Assembly (NCBI GenBank): GCA_001972305.1 | Contig: BDDD01005258.1 | Location: 1-64,000 of the forward strand | Reading direction: 5' to 3' | DNA from: Cephalotus follicularis | Taxonomy: Eukaryota > Streptophyta > Magnoliopsida > Oxalidales > Cephalotaceae | DNA length: 64,000 nucleotides | Shown here: piece after piece, positions 22,761 to 34,850 of the stretch | Position numbering within the stretch: position 1 is the stretch's first letter | Layout: the number at the start of each line of letters is the position of its first letter | Notes under the pieces: generated by a model | What the model was told of the DNA's origin: nothing | The model's database searches: none | The model's input: the letters and a program-made list of their open reading frames with translations, nothing else | Translations under genes and position numbers: made by a program

Positions 22761-23110
22761 TTGTGGTCTGCCGTTGTTGTTCCCCTGGCATTGTGATCTG
22801 TTGTGGTTTGCCGTTGTGGTTCCCCTGGCATGGTGATCTGTTGTGGTCTGCCGTTGTTGTTCCCCTGGCATCGTGATATGTTGTGGTCTGCCGTTGTGGT
22901 TCCCCTGGCATTGTGGTCTGGCTTGTTGTCTAGGCAGGCAGTGCTTGTGGTCTGGCATGTTGTCTGGGCAAGCAGTGCTTGTGGTCTGGCTTGTTGTCCG
23001 GTACCTTGCAGAGGTTGTGGCCTGGCTTGTTGTCCGGTACCTTGCAGAGGTTGTGGTCTGGTACCTTGCAGTACTTGTTGTCTGGCGTTGTTGTCTGGCA
23101 TATTGCAAAG
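22761..23110. repeat. 40-bp tandem repeat and derived units in S4
   Basis: Four 40-bp units starting TTGTGGTCTGCCG at 22761, 22801, 22841 and 22881, passing into 34-40-bp units with GGTCTGGCTTGTTGTC to about 23110. All blocks share GGTCTGG/TTGT words, so they seem to have grown from one another. Confidence 0.85.
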
Positions 23111-23970
23111 GTGGTGATCAAGGGTCCAGAGGAGAAGGTCTATGGAGGATGTGTCTCCCCTGACCATAGACCAAAGTGTTAAGTGATCACGTGTAGAACA
23201 CGAGGGTGCTCTCCTCGGGTTTAAGTGATACGGTGCGTGTTGGTGTCTTGGAAGACAATGTTAAGTGATCACGCGTAGAACATGTGGGTGCTCTCTTCAG
23301 GTTTAAGTGATACGGTGCGTGTTTGGAAGACAGTGTTGAGGATTAAATGAAACGGTGAGTTGGGGCTCTCCTCTCATTGAAGTCCCTTGCTCCTTTCTAT
23401 AATACTTCCTTGGAGTCGTCCTCGGGTTTTGTTGAGTAGTGGCTCCTGGTTGGCATATCTCCCTTGAATGAATGAAGTCTACTGCGGCTTCTCTGCCATG
23501 AATGGCCGGTGTGGTTATCCTTTCATTCTATGTATTTTGCTAAGCTATGTAACCCTGTATGTAATGAACTTCATACTAGTGGAACCTCATGGATGATTGA
23601 GGAAGTGGACGTAGGCATATTCTGTGCCGAACCACTATAAAATGACTGTCTCTTTCTACTCTTTCCTTTATCATGTATGTGTGAATGCATGAATGCTATG
23701 TCCAAGTTGTTGTAGGTTTGGTCCTCTGACGTGGAGGAAGAGGATAGGCAGGACCTTGGCGCGTGGTGCCAGTCCGCTGCAGTGGGCAGCCGAGGCGCAG
23801 GTGGATGTCCAGTCCTCTGCTTTCGTGCTGTGCTGGGAAGAGAGAAAAAATGTATGAAGGAGAAGATGACAGAAGGAAGTTACATGACCAGTTTGTGCCA
23901 TGGGTTATGGTTAAAGTCATCCCAGTATTCCTGTAACGGCTCGGGTTCGGGATCGGGTCGTCACACACTT

Positions 23971-25600
23971 CTTGTTGGAAGATAGTAGTGAGAGTATGAT
24001 AGAGCTAGATGAATGATCTAAAGAACCATAAGTTGAGGACCTAACCAATCCTATTCAAATTGATGTTCCTGAAATGTCAGCTACCAAAGATACACAACCT
24101 CTGCGTAGAACTACCCGATTACCCAGGGAACCTGAGAGATACTCTAGTAGTTTTCTCATTGAAGGTACTCAAGAGGTAAATTTCATGAATGATGACCCGG
24201 GAAGCGACAAAGAAGCCATATACGACATGGACTAGGAGAAATGGCTTAAAGCCATGAATTTCGAAATGGAATCCATGTACTCCAATCAAGTTTGGGATCT
24301 AGTGGATGCACCCGAAGGGGTTAAACCCTTAGGTTGCAAATGGATTTTAGAAAGGAAGATTGGAGACGATGGAAAGGTGAAGACCTTTAAAGCTAGGCTC
24401 ATAGTCAAAGGTAACAACCAACGGGAAGGTATTGATTATGAGGAAACTTTCTCTCCTGTAACCATGCTTAAATCCATTCAGATTTTACTTGCTATAGCTG
24501 CACATTTTGACTATGAGATATGACAAATGGATGTGAAAAATGCTTTTCTCAATGGAAACATTGATGAAGACATTTATATGACTCAACCTGAGGGTTTCAT
24601 ATCCACTGGTGAGGACCAGAAAGTGTGCAAACTTCAGAAGTCCATTTATGGACTAAAGCAAGCTTCAAGAAGTTGGAACATCAGTTTCGATGAGACAATC
24701 AAAGAGTTTGATTTAATTAAGAATCAAGATGAGCCATGTGTGTATCAAAAGGTTAGTGGAAGCTCCGTGACTTTTCTAGTCTTGTACGTTGAAGACATAC
24801 TCCTTATAAGATGATGTGATCATGTTGTCAAACGTAAAGGCCTGGTTATCCACAATTTTCTCCATGAAAGACTTAGGAGAAGCTTACTATATCCTGGGAA
24901 TAAAGGTCTATAGAGATAGATAAAAAAGGATGATAGGGTTGTCCTAGTCTTTGTACATTGACAAAGTGCTCAAGCGGTTTAGCATGGAAAATTCCAAGAG
25001 AGGTTTTCTACCTCTATGTCATGGAATTTGACTTTCTAAGCAGATGTCTCCCAAGACAGCTGAAGAAAGACAAAGGATGATGCACATTCCATATGCTTCA
25101 GCAATTGGAAGCATCATGTATGCTATGCTTTGCACTAGACCAAATATCACATATGCTGTAAGTGTTACAGGCAGATATCAGTCAAATCCAGGTGAGAGTC
25201 ACTGGAAGGCTGTCAAAGATATCCTCAAGTACCTTAACAGGGCTAAGGATTTATTATTGATGTATGGAGGAAAAGGTTTGAAGATTGAGGGTTTCACTGA
25301 CTCTAATTTTCAGACAGATGTGGATTATTCAAAATCAAAATCAGGGTTTGTGTTCACCTTAAATGGTGGAGTAGTGAGCTGGAAGAGTTCCAACCAACCT
25401 ATCACTGCCGATTCAGTGACAGAAACTGAATACATTGCGACTCCACCTTATACGTGAGATCATTGATCGTGGAGATATAGAAGTGGAACGAGTTCCAAGT
25501 GAAGACAATATTGCAGACCCGCTTACTAAGGCACTACCAAAGGCGGTCTTTGATAAACACCTTGATGCTATGGGTGTGAGACACTATGGCAACTGGCTTT
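23971..25600 (+). pseudogene. C1 integrase end, reverse transcriptase and RNase H
   Basis: After S4 the frame resumes (LLEDSSESMIELDE) with stops. RT: CKWILERKIGDDGKV, FKARLIVKGNNQREGIDY, QMDVKNAFLNG (catalytic Asp kept), IYGLKQASRSW, but the YVDD box reads YVED at 24785-24796. Stops at 24233-24235 and 24524-24526 and a frameshift after 24806. RNase H from about 25044: IGSIMYAMLCTRPNITYAV, then TEYIA joined directly to LIREIIDRGDIEVERV at about 25445, so some 190 bp with catalytic residues are deleted. Ends ADPLTKALPK...GNWL stop. Inactive. Confidence 0.9.
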
Positions 25601-25617
25601 AGCACTTAGTGGAAGAT

Positions 25618-27452
25618 TGTTAGAGATGAAGTGCTGCGAGCCAGTGTCGAGCTTGTATTCACTTTATCTTGTATAAACGATTTATAAATTCAATAAAGAT
25701 GTTTATGTTTTATCAATGGCTATGAGTTCATTTCTTTAATACATGCTTTATTAATTGTAAATGAATGTCTTGGAATAAAGTTAGAGAATCAAGTTAGTGA
25801 AGAGATCATGATGTGAGAGTTGGAATCTCGGTATACTTTATTTCGAATCTTCCTGGTCATAGGATTGACACTCAGGGAATGATCAATCCAGATAGATCAA
25901 CACATACTGTCAGATCGGTAAGCAGAGGGTAACTGATCTCACACTCACAAGCATGGATGATGCTATGACAACGACGTGGGTGCTCATCTAATGAGTTCAC
26001 TGAAGGTGACTATTGATAGAATATATGTATGGAGTTTTACTTACATGTCAGACAGAATTCTAGTTTTACAGCAATGCCTGTGCTCCTTGGACATGAGTCA
26101 TCACTGGATGTCTTGTGCATAGGGTGCTGTGTTTTGATGATTCTTAAATACATATTCTATGAAGTGTATACAAGCATTAGTTGGACATAGTACGCTTATG
26201 TATGGAGGAATGTGAACTGGCAACAATGAATCCATTGCTTCTAGTAAAAGAATATTATGCTCAGGATGATTTTCGTTAGCGATTAAACGCCTGGCCAGGC
26301 TAGTCGCGATATCAAGAGTGTAATATCATTGGTTGAATATTAGAGGGGCACTTCTAATATTATTAAGGCTAATGAAAGATAGTCACGAGGCTAAAGATTA
26401 AATTATTGGGGTCTGACATAATCCGTACTCTAGATTTAATTAGAGCATTGTCAATGGAGGGACTATACGTGCATGTACTTGTAAATAATGGTTCGCAAAT
26501 TATTCATATAACCTGGGGGTCGTTATGCATTGCTAGATGTCAATGGCGGCCAGTAGGATGCCTAAGATTAAATTGATAAATTAATTTTGGAAGAAAAAGA
26601 ATTAAAAGAGTTTTAATTCGAAATATTTGAGATAATATTTTTTATGTGATAATAAATATTTAATCGAATAATTGTGAGCCTCACAATATTAATCCTACGG
26701 CCAGCGTAATAGTGAACCCATAGGGTCACTCACAATACAGTCAGATATTTCCAACACGTGATGAGAGGAAAACAATCGGGATGTTATTTTCTAAATTATA
26801 TTTAATGAGATTAAATATAAATATAAATATATTTAATGAGATTAAATATATAAATATATATAAATATATTTAATTAGATTAAATATATATAAACATAATT
26901 AATGAGATTAATTATATCAAAGAAAGAAAGAGATTTAAAAGGAAAGTGATTCCTTTTAAGTAAGAGGGATGGTTGAATTAGGAGACTGTGTTTAAACAGG
27001 ATTAGTCTAGTAACTAATATATAAGCACATCTCCCTATTCACAATTAAGAACTTTTGCTCTATTTTGCAAAACCCTAGCCACCTCTCTCTTTCTATCTCT
27101 CATACAATCAAGTGTTGATAGCTTGCGAAACAATTGTGATGGAGATTAAAGCTTGGTGTGGATACCTTGAAGGCTTTCTATACTTGGAATCTAGAACCGT
27201 TTAATACGTTTAACAAGTAGTTGTGCTTTTGAAAACAAGAAGACTCAATGGAAGAAGGAAGGAGCAGCTCCATTCATGTGAGTAATTCCGTCTACTCTTC
27301 CATATTGTTTTATATCTAACTATATATGTATGCTCAAAAGATCCTGGAAATGAACCATATGGCTTGATATTCATGAGATGATCACACAATATATATATTA
27401 CGGTTTTGTGCATCTAAATATTTTATTGCTAAATCTCCTTAAAGTTCCAACA
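25618..27452 (+). mobile_element. C1 3' LTR
   Basis: TGTTAGAGATGAAG...AGTTCCAACA, 1835 bp, preceded by a purine-rich CACTTAGTGGAAGAT. Followed by GCTAC, the right target duplication (27453-27457). Compared with the 5' LTR it keeps an extra block near 26860-26960. Confidence 0.9.
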
Positions 27453-27935
27453 GCTACCCATTGGTTGGAGATGATTGAAGCAAAATGGCAATCTCTTGAT
27501 CTTGATAGGACTTGGGACAGATTACAGTCCTAGTTCAATGAGACTTATATTCCACAGATGGAGCATGACTGGAGTGAGACTGAATTTCTGGAGTCACATA
27601 AGGGAGACATGACGGTAGCTCAGTACCATACCAGATTCATGGAGCTGGCGAGGCACACACCCTATCTAGTGGATGGTGAATCAAGGTAGATCCGAAGGTT
27701 CTTAAAAGGTCTGAGGCCTGACATCAGATTGAAACTGGTAGTATTACAGCTGAATTGTTTTGTTGAAATTAAAGAGAAGGCTAGAATTCTTGAGACTGAT
27801 GCTAATGAGCGAAGGATGGAGAGATCTCGTGGTTCTCAAACGAGATAAGCTTATTCACAGGGGTAGGGAAGTAATAATCCTGCTGGTTCATCGAAGTCGG
27901 GTAATAAGGGACAAGGAAGTTCTCGACAAAATACT
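27453..27935 (+). pseudogene. G1 gag, middle part
   Basis: Continues the gag broken at 11931: MIEAKWQSLDLDRTW, MTVAQYHTRFMELARHTPYLV, IRRFLKGLRPDIRLKLV, then a Ser/Gly-rich linker. Stops at about 27529 and 27687 and others. Interrupted at 27935 by S2 (duplication ATACT). G2 counterpart at 49670-50155. Confidence 0.85.
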
Positions 27936-28133
27936 TGTAAGGACCGGAAAATTTGGTTAAAGCTATATGGAAATATGGTGGTTGGACCCGCACTATGACC
28001 CTAACACTCGGGGGTTCCGTTCCCCGGTGAGCGGATGGGGGGTCCCCCTTCCCGGACAGCGGGCAGGGGCTCAGGTGCAGCGCCCTCGGAAGAAAATTTA
28101 ATTTTTCTAATTGTTTTGGGATGGAAATGTCTA

Positions 28134-28460
28134 AAGCACCGATGGTTAGACTTAAAGCGGCGACGCTTTAAGGTTATCTGCAGAACCGTTGAAAGAATGC
28201 TTCAAAGCGTCGACAGGCTAAGGCAAAGTCACTTAAGCGCCGACTCTTTGGTGAAAGTGGCGACGCTTAGTGCAACCGGTGACGCTCAAAATGTAACCTT
28301 CAGCGCTTTGAAGTCATGCCGTGAGGTTGACCTGGACGAGATTTAAAGCGGCGAAGCTTTGTAAGAAAGCGTCAGTGCTTTGCCCTGCACAGTAGTTGAA
28401 GAACTCAGGACAAGCCCGTGACCGGAGACTCTTAGGGAGAAAGCGTCGACGCTTTGAGCT
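28134..28460. repeat. GTCGAC palindrome array in S2, AAGCGTCGACGCTT flavour
   Basis: Cores at 28136, 28157, 28207, 28237, 28257, 28276, 28297 and later copies near 28346, 28367 and 28441. Close steps 21, 20, 19, 21. Many copies have CG decay. Confidence 0.85.
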
Positions 28461-28851
28461 ACAGACAGATTACAAAACCTGACTTTTTGTCATTTTGTGA
28501 GTAAAATTCCTTAATTATGGACATGTGGCAGGCCAGGGGAGAATGATTTGAGATATTATCAAATGATCTAACAAGTGTCACCACTTGGATTGGCAGAATT
28601 TTAGGCACATGGGCTGCTAAGAGAGAGTTGAGTCATGTCAGAGAGGGAGAAGACTTGTGTAATGCCCGAGATTTTGCACAATGTAATATTTCAATTTTAT
28701 TGAAATGCTATTTAAGGGAATGGCATGATTTTTGACATAGGTGATGCTTTCCAAAAACCTAAGGGTTAGATTTTGGAAGAGGGAATGATTGGGATAATAA
28801 AGAAATTCTAAATGATGCAATTAGGGGCAAAACGATGTAGTTTTGGGATAA

Positions 28852-29022
28852 ACACGTCGATGTCTTTATAAAGACGTCGACGCGTATGGGAACAAGGGGG
28901 CGCACGTAAATGCATAAACATGCACGTCGACGCAGGCGAAGGCATCGACGCCCTTGTACAAAAGAGGAAAAGACATCGACGTCTAAAGAAGACGTCGACG
29001 TCTTTGAAAAGAACATCAATCA
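28852..29022. repeat. GTCGAC palindrome array in S3, GACGTCGACGTC flavour (proximal)
   Basis: Copies at 28854, 28874, 28924, 28942, 28973, 28992 and 29013; close steps 20, 18, 19, 21. Confidence 0.85.
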
Positions 29023-29763
29023 CGTTATGAACTGACAGACTAACATGCAAAGGGAGACCATTCTGGGCTTGTTGCAGGCACCTTGGGACACAAAAGGGGA
29101 CGTGTTGGCCATGCATAATAGCCTCCTGACCTGCATGACTGAAGATAGATGGAGAATGTAACAAGTGTTGTGATGCATGCAACCTGCAAAAGGAAAGGAG
29201 AAGGAAACAAAAGTGAGAATGCAGAAATGGAATGGGGAAGAGGGAGAGGACACGAGAAGGTTCATTTGGTGCAGAAAGAAAGAGGGAGAGGGAGCCATCT
29301 GCATAAGAACAACCCCATCCCCACCTCTCTCTCTCTCTCGTTTAAAACACCTGAGAAGAAGAAAAGAAAGAAACAGTGAGTGTGAAAGAAGAACATCACC
29401 ATTGTTGAACCAGTGGAGCTTGGGAAACTTGGAGCTGGAGGCTTGCAGCAACGGGGCAACCTTGGAGCTACTGTGGACAATTCTTGGAAAACAAAGAGGT
29501 GGACGTTCAAGGTTTCTAACTTGAAACCAGAGGTAGGGGAAGTATATGTGCACTTTTGAGTTCAAACTAATGTCTTGCCATGAATAAAATGCATGAATTG
29601 CATGCCTGTTTTGAGGTTGATTTGGATGTTTGTTGATGATATGAACGTCTGGTTAAGTGGATTATGCATGCATGTTGAATTCTCCATGTTAGACTGCATG
29701 TATAATTGGATTTTGTGCCCCTGTTTGGTTGTTGTATGGAAGAGACAGTGTTCTGGACTCTTG

Positions 29764-30315
29764 AACGTCGATGCTTTTGCGATAAGCATCGATGTCTTTA
29801 TGTGATAAGGCAATAGACGTCGACGTCTTATTTAAGCGTAGATGTCTATTTCAAACATTTGCAGAACTGCAAAATTTGCTTATGGACTTGTGGACTTTGA
29901 TGGATTAATGATTGGTTATACACATAAATAACCTGTTGTGCACGTTACTCAGTAAGTGGTGTACCTGGGAAGTGCATGCGTGGATGGAATATGAATTCTT
30001 CCTTGACATGGAGTTTGGACGAAGTGGTACCTCCTGGTACCACTTAGACATCAATGTCTATGGAAGGCATCGACGTCTTTGGCTGTTGTGCATTAAGTCT
30101 TGCTTAAAACTCGAGGACGTGCTAAGGTTCCTACCTTAAACGTCGACGAGTTGTGAAGAACATCGACGCCCAAGGATTTTGACCGTAGGCATCGACGTCT
30201 ACAGGAAGACGTCGACGCGATCAGTGCTTTTGCAAGCACTGACCTTGAAGTTAAACCTCGACGCGTTTGGGAAATGGACATCGACGCGTTAAGGAAAGAC
30301 ATCGACGTCTTTCCT
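29764..30315. repeat. GTCGAC palindrome clusters in S3 (distal)
   Basis: Copies near 29766-29850 and 30050-30310, e.g. GACGTCGACGTC at 29816-29829, CATCGACGTCTA at 30190 and GACGTCGACGCG at 30207. Two clusters separated by about 210 bp. Confidence 0.75.
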
Positions 30316-32705
30316 CCTGGTTTGTACGGTTTGACCCAATTTGGACCCGTTGGCTCCGGAAAGATTCTAGAAACGACTCTAGGCATGTTTGAGCATATGG
30401 TTGCATTACATGCTGCTGTGAATTGATTTGTTATGATATCACATGATTTCTTAAATAAATTAATTTGAGAAATGTGTATATGATGGTTGTGTGGAAATAT
30501 ATGTTTATATATATAATTCCCAAAAAGGATTTCATAAATGATTTCAATAATTGAAACTACGTATACGAAAATAAGTATTTTCGAAGAATTAAATACGGTA
30601 CAAAAGGACTGGTTATACATTTTGAATAAATGTAATGTTGTCAAGTATTTTATACATAATAATTTACTTGAAAATGGACTGTGAAGAAAATGTATATTTT
30701 CCAAAAGCATTGCGAAACAGTTTCACCTAATTAAAATTATGTTATGCGGACATGAGTATTTTCGAAGGATTGGAGTACATCTTAATGTATTTGTTTTCAA
30801 GTATTTTATGATACACTAAAACTACTTGAAAAGGATTAAAAAAAAAAGGGACCCTTGTATTTTGATAATCCTACTCGTGTGGAGAGGATGATAATTTGTA
30901 CTTAATTAATTTGGATAAACTTGTATTTGGGTTTTGGAACAATGTTTTGGGTTTTGATTCATAAATGTGAACATCTACATAAGTGATATTTATGGTTTAA
31001 AATGAAGATTAATTCACGCTCCGTTTCGTGAGCAATTAACAATGATGATGATGTTGTTTTGTTATAACACGTAGTATGGGATGTGTGTTACGTTGTTAGC
31101 TCGGCTTATTTTCGAAGGCTTCCGCAACTGATATATCTGTTTTAAAAGGTTTAAATTTATCGTAAAATTTGATAAGCCGGATTATTTATGTTAATTGCTA
31201 CCATTTGTACGTTGTTTGAAAAACGGGGTGTGACAACTTGCCTCCCAAGTAACCATTCTATTTAAGGACAATGAGGGCTGAATTCAGTCATTTTTGGTTG
31301 AGGATAGGAAGTGCTTTCTGCTGGGAATAAGTGGAGATTTCTGCAAAGCAAAGAGAGAAAGGAATTCTAAAGCAAAGTAAGGAAAATCCAATACCCATTT
31401 TATTAAAGTATGCCTCTGTTTTACTGTAAAATGATGTAGCAGATTATTTTATTCATATCTTGATCGTTTCTTAATGAAAAATTGAATGGTTTAATGTTTT
31501 GGAAACTTCAAGATGTCTACTTTAACTGTTATGTTTTATGTATCTCGAAATTCTGTCGAATTCTTGATGAGAATCAATGTTTCATTTTACTGCTCATGCC
31601 CTGTTTTCATAAGGAACCAGCCACTTTCAAAAATTCATAACGGATTCGATTCTCAACCAATTTTTATGAACTTGAGCTTTCTGAATTCATAAAGATGTCT
31701 ACTTTAATGTTTAAGTTTTAAGTATTCTCTTAAAATGTTTATTTCTATATGAAATTATAGATTTAGAATTACTATGCAAAGCTGTTTTATGAAACCATTT
31801 GAGTCAATTACTCAAATAAAGGGAAATGTTTATGAATTGTGAAAGAAATGTTATACAATGATGTTTATGAAAGCTTTGACCTGATCACTCAAAGTATTAA
31901 AGAAATTTTTTATGAAATGATGAATGAACCACTCTTGGATTGCGATCCAAGAGGAATGAATCCTAAACGGATTATGATGGAGCGTAAAGTGCTCGCTAAC
32001 ATGCATGTGATGTAAGGATAGTAATCGGGGAGTGCACAATGCCCTAGTGAAGCGGTGTGAAAGGGTTCATTAAGGTTTTATGACTTCTATGTTATGTTTT
32101 TATGAAATGTTCTAGTTAAGAATGTTAACTAGAAAAGATATATGTTTTACGAAATGCTCTAATTATGAGTTTAACTAGAAAAGTTATGTGATGAAATGAG
32201 TTTTACAATGAAAACCTTACTGAGCTATTTTAATCTCATTCATTTCAATGTTTTTGTTTTCAAATAAAATATTTTCAGGAAAGCATTGAACGGAGAATGC
32301 GAGCTTCAGAGGGAGCTCTTAAGAAGAGGCTTTTTGAAAGGAAAATGTACTATGCAACATTGTTTGCATGAGAATGCTTTTGACATGTAATAAGATAATG
32401 TTTTCCGCTGTATTATATGTTATGATAAAGGATGATCCTGTGTAAATGTATAACAATAATATGGTTATGACATCTTTATATAAGATGATTATGTTTAAGG
32501 CTTAAATTTAAGGTTATGGAAGATGTTGAATAGTATGAATTTGATCATGTGATATGTCTATAGAGAAAAGCATGAGTAGGTGATGTATGTTAGCATGAGA
32601 TAAGAATGCTAAAGAATGTAATGTTTCACACCCAACATAACGCACCGACTCCTCGAGATTCACGTTGAGCATTTAGCGGACTCGTATCGGGGGCGTTACA
32701 ATACT

Positions 32706-33540
32706 TCTCGTTCAAGGACTCCTAATCAAAGTAGCCAATAAAGTTCCGAAGGGTGTAGTTTCTGTGGTCTTTCGAACCACGATGAAAATGCGTGCTGGAA
32801 GAAAATGGGAAAGTGCTTGAAGTGTGGCTCGTAAGAGCACCAACTAAAGATTGTCCAATTGTGAGAGAGCAAATGCGTAATCAGCAAGGAAGTGCTGGAG
32901 CAAGTGGAAGTGGTGCAGTCGCTCAACCGCGGAGAGATACTGGAAAAGCAGTTATGAAAGGTAGAGTTTACACTTTATCCAAAGACGATGTACCAGAGTT
33001 TACTTCAGTTGTGGGAGGTACCATCTTCGTATCTGGACCCTGGACCCACACATTCATTCATTGCATCATGTTTTCTGTGTGACTTCCATTGTGTTACTGC
33101 TTATTTGCCATATGTACTGGAGGTGAATACTCCAACTGGTGACTACTTACTGACTGACACTGTAGTGAATAACTGTGCGATCACGATAGCTGGGGTTCAG
33201 TTATTTGCTTATCTGATTGTACTGCCGATCCAAGATTTTGATGTTATCTTGGGTATGGACTGGCTGTATCTACATCGAGCTTGTGTTGATTGTTACAATA
33301 AGGTGGTGACCTTTCATCTGTCAGATGGAACTGTATTTCATTTCGTGAGAGAGAAGAGTACTTCTGCTCCAATTATTTCTTTCACTCGAGCACATAAATT
33401 TCTAGAGAAGGGATGCGAAGGTTATTTGGCGTACGTAGTGGATAAAACAAAAGGTATGCCTAGTCTGGAACAAATTCCAATTGTTTGTGAATTTCCTGAT
33501 GTATTTCCAACAAATCTTGTTCATTGCCACCGGAGAGAGA
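32706..33540 (+). pseudogene. G1 gag end and protease
   Basis: Gag resumes with SRSRTPNQ, then zinc knuckles CSFCGLSNHDENACW and CLKCGS followed by TAA. The last knuckle part (DCPIVREQ) and protease are in the -1 frame relative to gag. Protease region: RVYTLSKDDVPEF, a damaged active-site stretch near 33010-33060 (small deletion and frameshift), then VNTPTGDYLLTDTVV, FDVILGMDWLYLH. Same frame break in G2. Aspartic protease would cut the polyprotein. Confidence 0.85.
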
Positions 33541-34850
33541 TATGGAGTTAAGTATTGATCTTATACCTGGTACTGCTCCGATTTCTAAAGCTCCATATCG
33601 TATGGTTCCTGCTGAACTGAAGGAATTGAAGGTGCAATTACAAGATTATCTTGATAAGGGGTTTATCAGACAGAGTGTATCACCGTGGGGAGCACCGGTT
33701 TTGTTCGTAAAGAAGAAGGATGGGTCGATGCGACTATGCATTGATTATCGACTATTGAATCAAGTGACTGTGAAGAACAAATATCCTCTTCCACATATTG
33801 AGGAATTGTTCGATCAACTGCAAGGCTCAATTGTGTTCTCTAAACTTGAATTGAGAATAGGTTATCATCTGTTGAGGATTCGAGAAAGTGATATTGAAAA
33901 GACTACTTTCTGAACCAGATATGGACACTATGAATTTATGATACTGCCGTTTGGGTTGACGAATGCTCCTGCAACATTCACGTGTTTAATGAACCGGGTA
34001 TTTCAACCCTATCTGGATCAATTTGTTGTTATCTTTTTGGACGACATCCTGATATATTCGAAGAGTGTTGAGGATCATATGCAACATCTGAGGATTGTGT
34101 TGCAAACATTGCGGAAGGAGCGATTATTTCCCAAATTCAGCAAATGTGAATTTTGGCTGGATCATGTGACTTTCCTTGGTCACATTGTATCGAGTGAAGG
34201 GTTATCGGTTGATCCTTCAAAGATTGAGAATATTGTGAATTTGCGACAACCAAAGAATGTTACTGAGGTTCATAGCTTCTTGGGATTGGCTGGCTATTAT
34301 CGAAGGTTTAGTGAAGGGTTTTCCAAAGTAGCTATGCCGTCGACTCGTTTGACTCAGAAGAAGTCAAATTTTGATTTGGATGATGCTTGTGAAGCAAGCT
34401 TTCAGGAACTAAAGAGTCGACTGATTACTGCTACTGTTTTGGCATTACCTGAAGGTAATGAAGACTTTACAATTTACAGTTATGCTTTTGGGAAAGGCTT
34501 GGGATGTGTTCTTATGCAACGTGGTCATGTAATTGCTTACGCCTCAAGAAAACTGAAACCGTACGAGGAGAATTATCTTGTACATGATCTTGAATTGGCA
34601 GCCATAGTATTTGCTTTACAGAAATGGAGACATTACCTCTATGGTGCTCAATTTGAGATATTTACCGACCACAAAAACCTGAAGTACTTATTTTCTCAGA
34701 GGGAGATGAACATGAGATAAAGGAGGTGGGTTGGATTCTTTAATGATTACAACTGCAATATTCAATACCACCCAGGGAAGACAAATGTTGTGGCGGATGC
34801 CTTGAGTCGCAAAGCAATGATTGCTGGTGCGATGGTTTCACAGTGGAAGC
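33524..34850 (+). pseudogene. G1 reverse transcriptase and RNase H
   Basis: One frame with stops at 33911-33913 and 34718-34720. RT motifs: [64 protein letters not shown] (the expected catalytic Asp is Glu), [21 protein letters not shown] at 34034-34060. RNase [17 protein letters not shown] (expected Asp is Tyr), [27 protein letters not shown]. Copies element RNA to DNA; dead here. Typical gypsy order RT-RH-INT. Confidence 0.9.

Larger units (their letters stand above)
20525..23965 (+). mobile_element. S4: solo gypsy LTR in C1 integrase
   Basis: TGTAATACCTAGG...GGGTCGTCACA, 3441 bp; flanks GACTT and CACTT are a one-mismatch 5-bp duplication, and the integrase reading resumes correctly. Unusually long for a solo LTR, because of stacked tandem repeats (68, 27, 47, 40 bp units). 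Shares its start region and the 68-bp repeat with S5. The minus-strand ORFs at 22515-23167 are repeat-encoded low complexity, not genes. No GTCGAC array. Confidence 0.85.
11937..27452 (+). mobile_element. C1: Ty1/copia element nested in G1 gag
   Basis: LTRs at 11937-13672 and 25618-27452, PBS, gag-PR-INT-RT-RH order (copia order), imperfect target duplication GCTAT/GCTAC. The resumed gag reads on correctly at 27453. Lineage looks Angela/Tork-like, not resolved. Its internal region is swollen to 11.9 kb by solo LTRs S1 and S4. All coding domains are broken. Confidence 0.9.
28658..31235 (+). mobile_element. S3: solo gypsy LTR nested in S2
   Basis: TGTAATGCCCGAG...AAAACGGGGTGTGACA, 2578 bp, with perfect ACTTG duplications (28653-28657, 31236-31240). 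The end matches the Del/Tekay LTR end. Contains three palindrome clusters of the GACGTCGACGTC flavour. ORFs in 28759-29565 and 30093-30710 are chance; the last is shaped by the palindromes. Confidence 0.9.
27936..32700 (+). mobile_element. S2: solo gypsy LTR in G1 gag, split by S3
   Basis: TGTAAGGACCGG...GGGGGCGTTACA, flanked by perfect ATACT duplications (27931-27935, 32701-32705). Without S3 about 2.2 kb. Its right half (31241-32700) resembles the right half of S1; its left end resembles the LTR starting at 63866. Contains the 28134-28460 palindrome array. No internal region, hence solo. Confidence 0.9.

Noticed and set aside
22515..23167. Minus-strand Gln/Thr-rich ORFs of up to 197 codons
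   Set aside because: They are translations of the S4 tandem repeats, open in several frames at once; no start context or domain.
29020..29565. 181-codon minus-strand ORF in S3
   Set aside because: No recognisable domain, overlapping ORFs in other frames, inside a solo LTR.
30093..30710. 205-codon minus-strand ORF in S3
   Set aside because: Runs through the palindrome clusters and AT-rich LTR sequence; no domain similarity that I can see.
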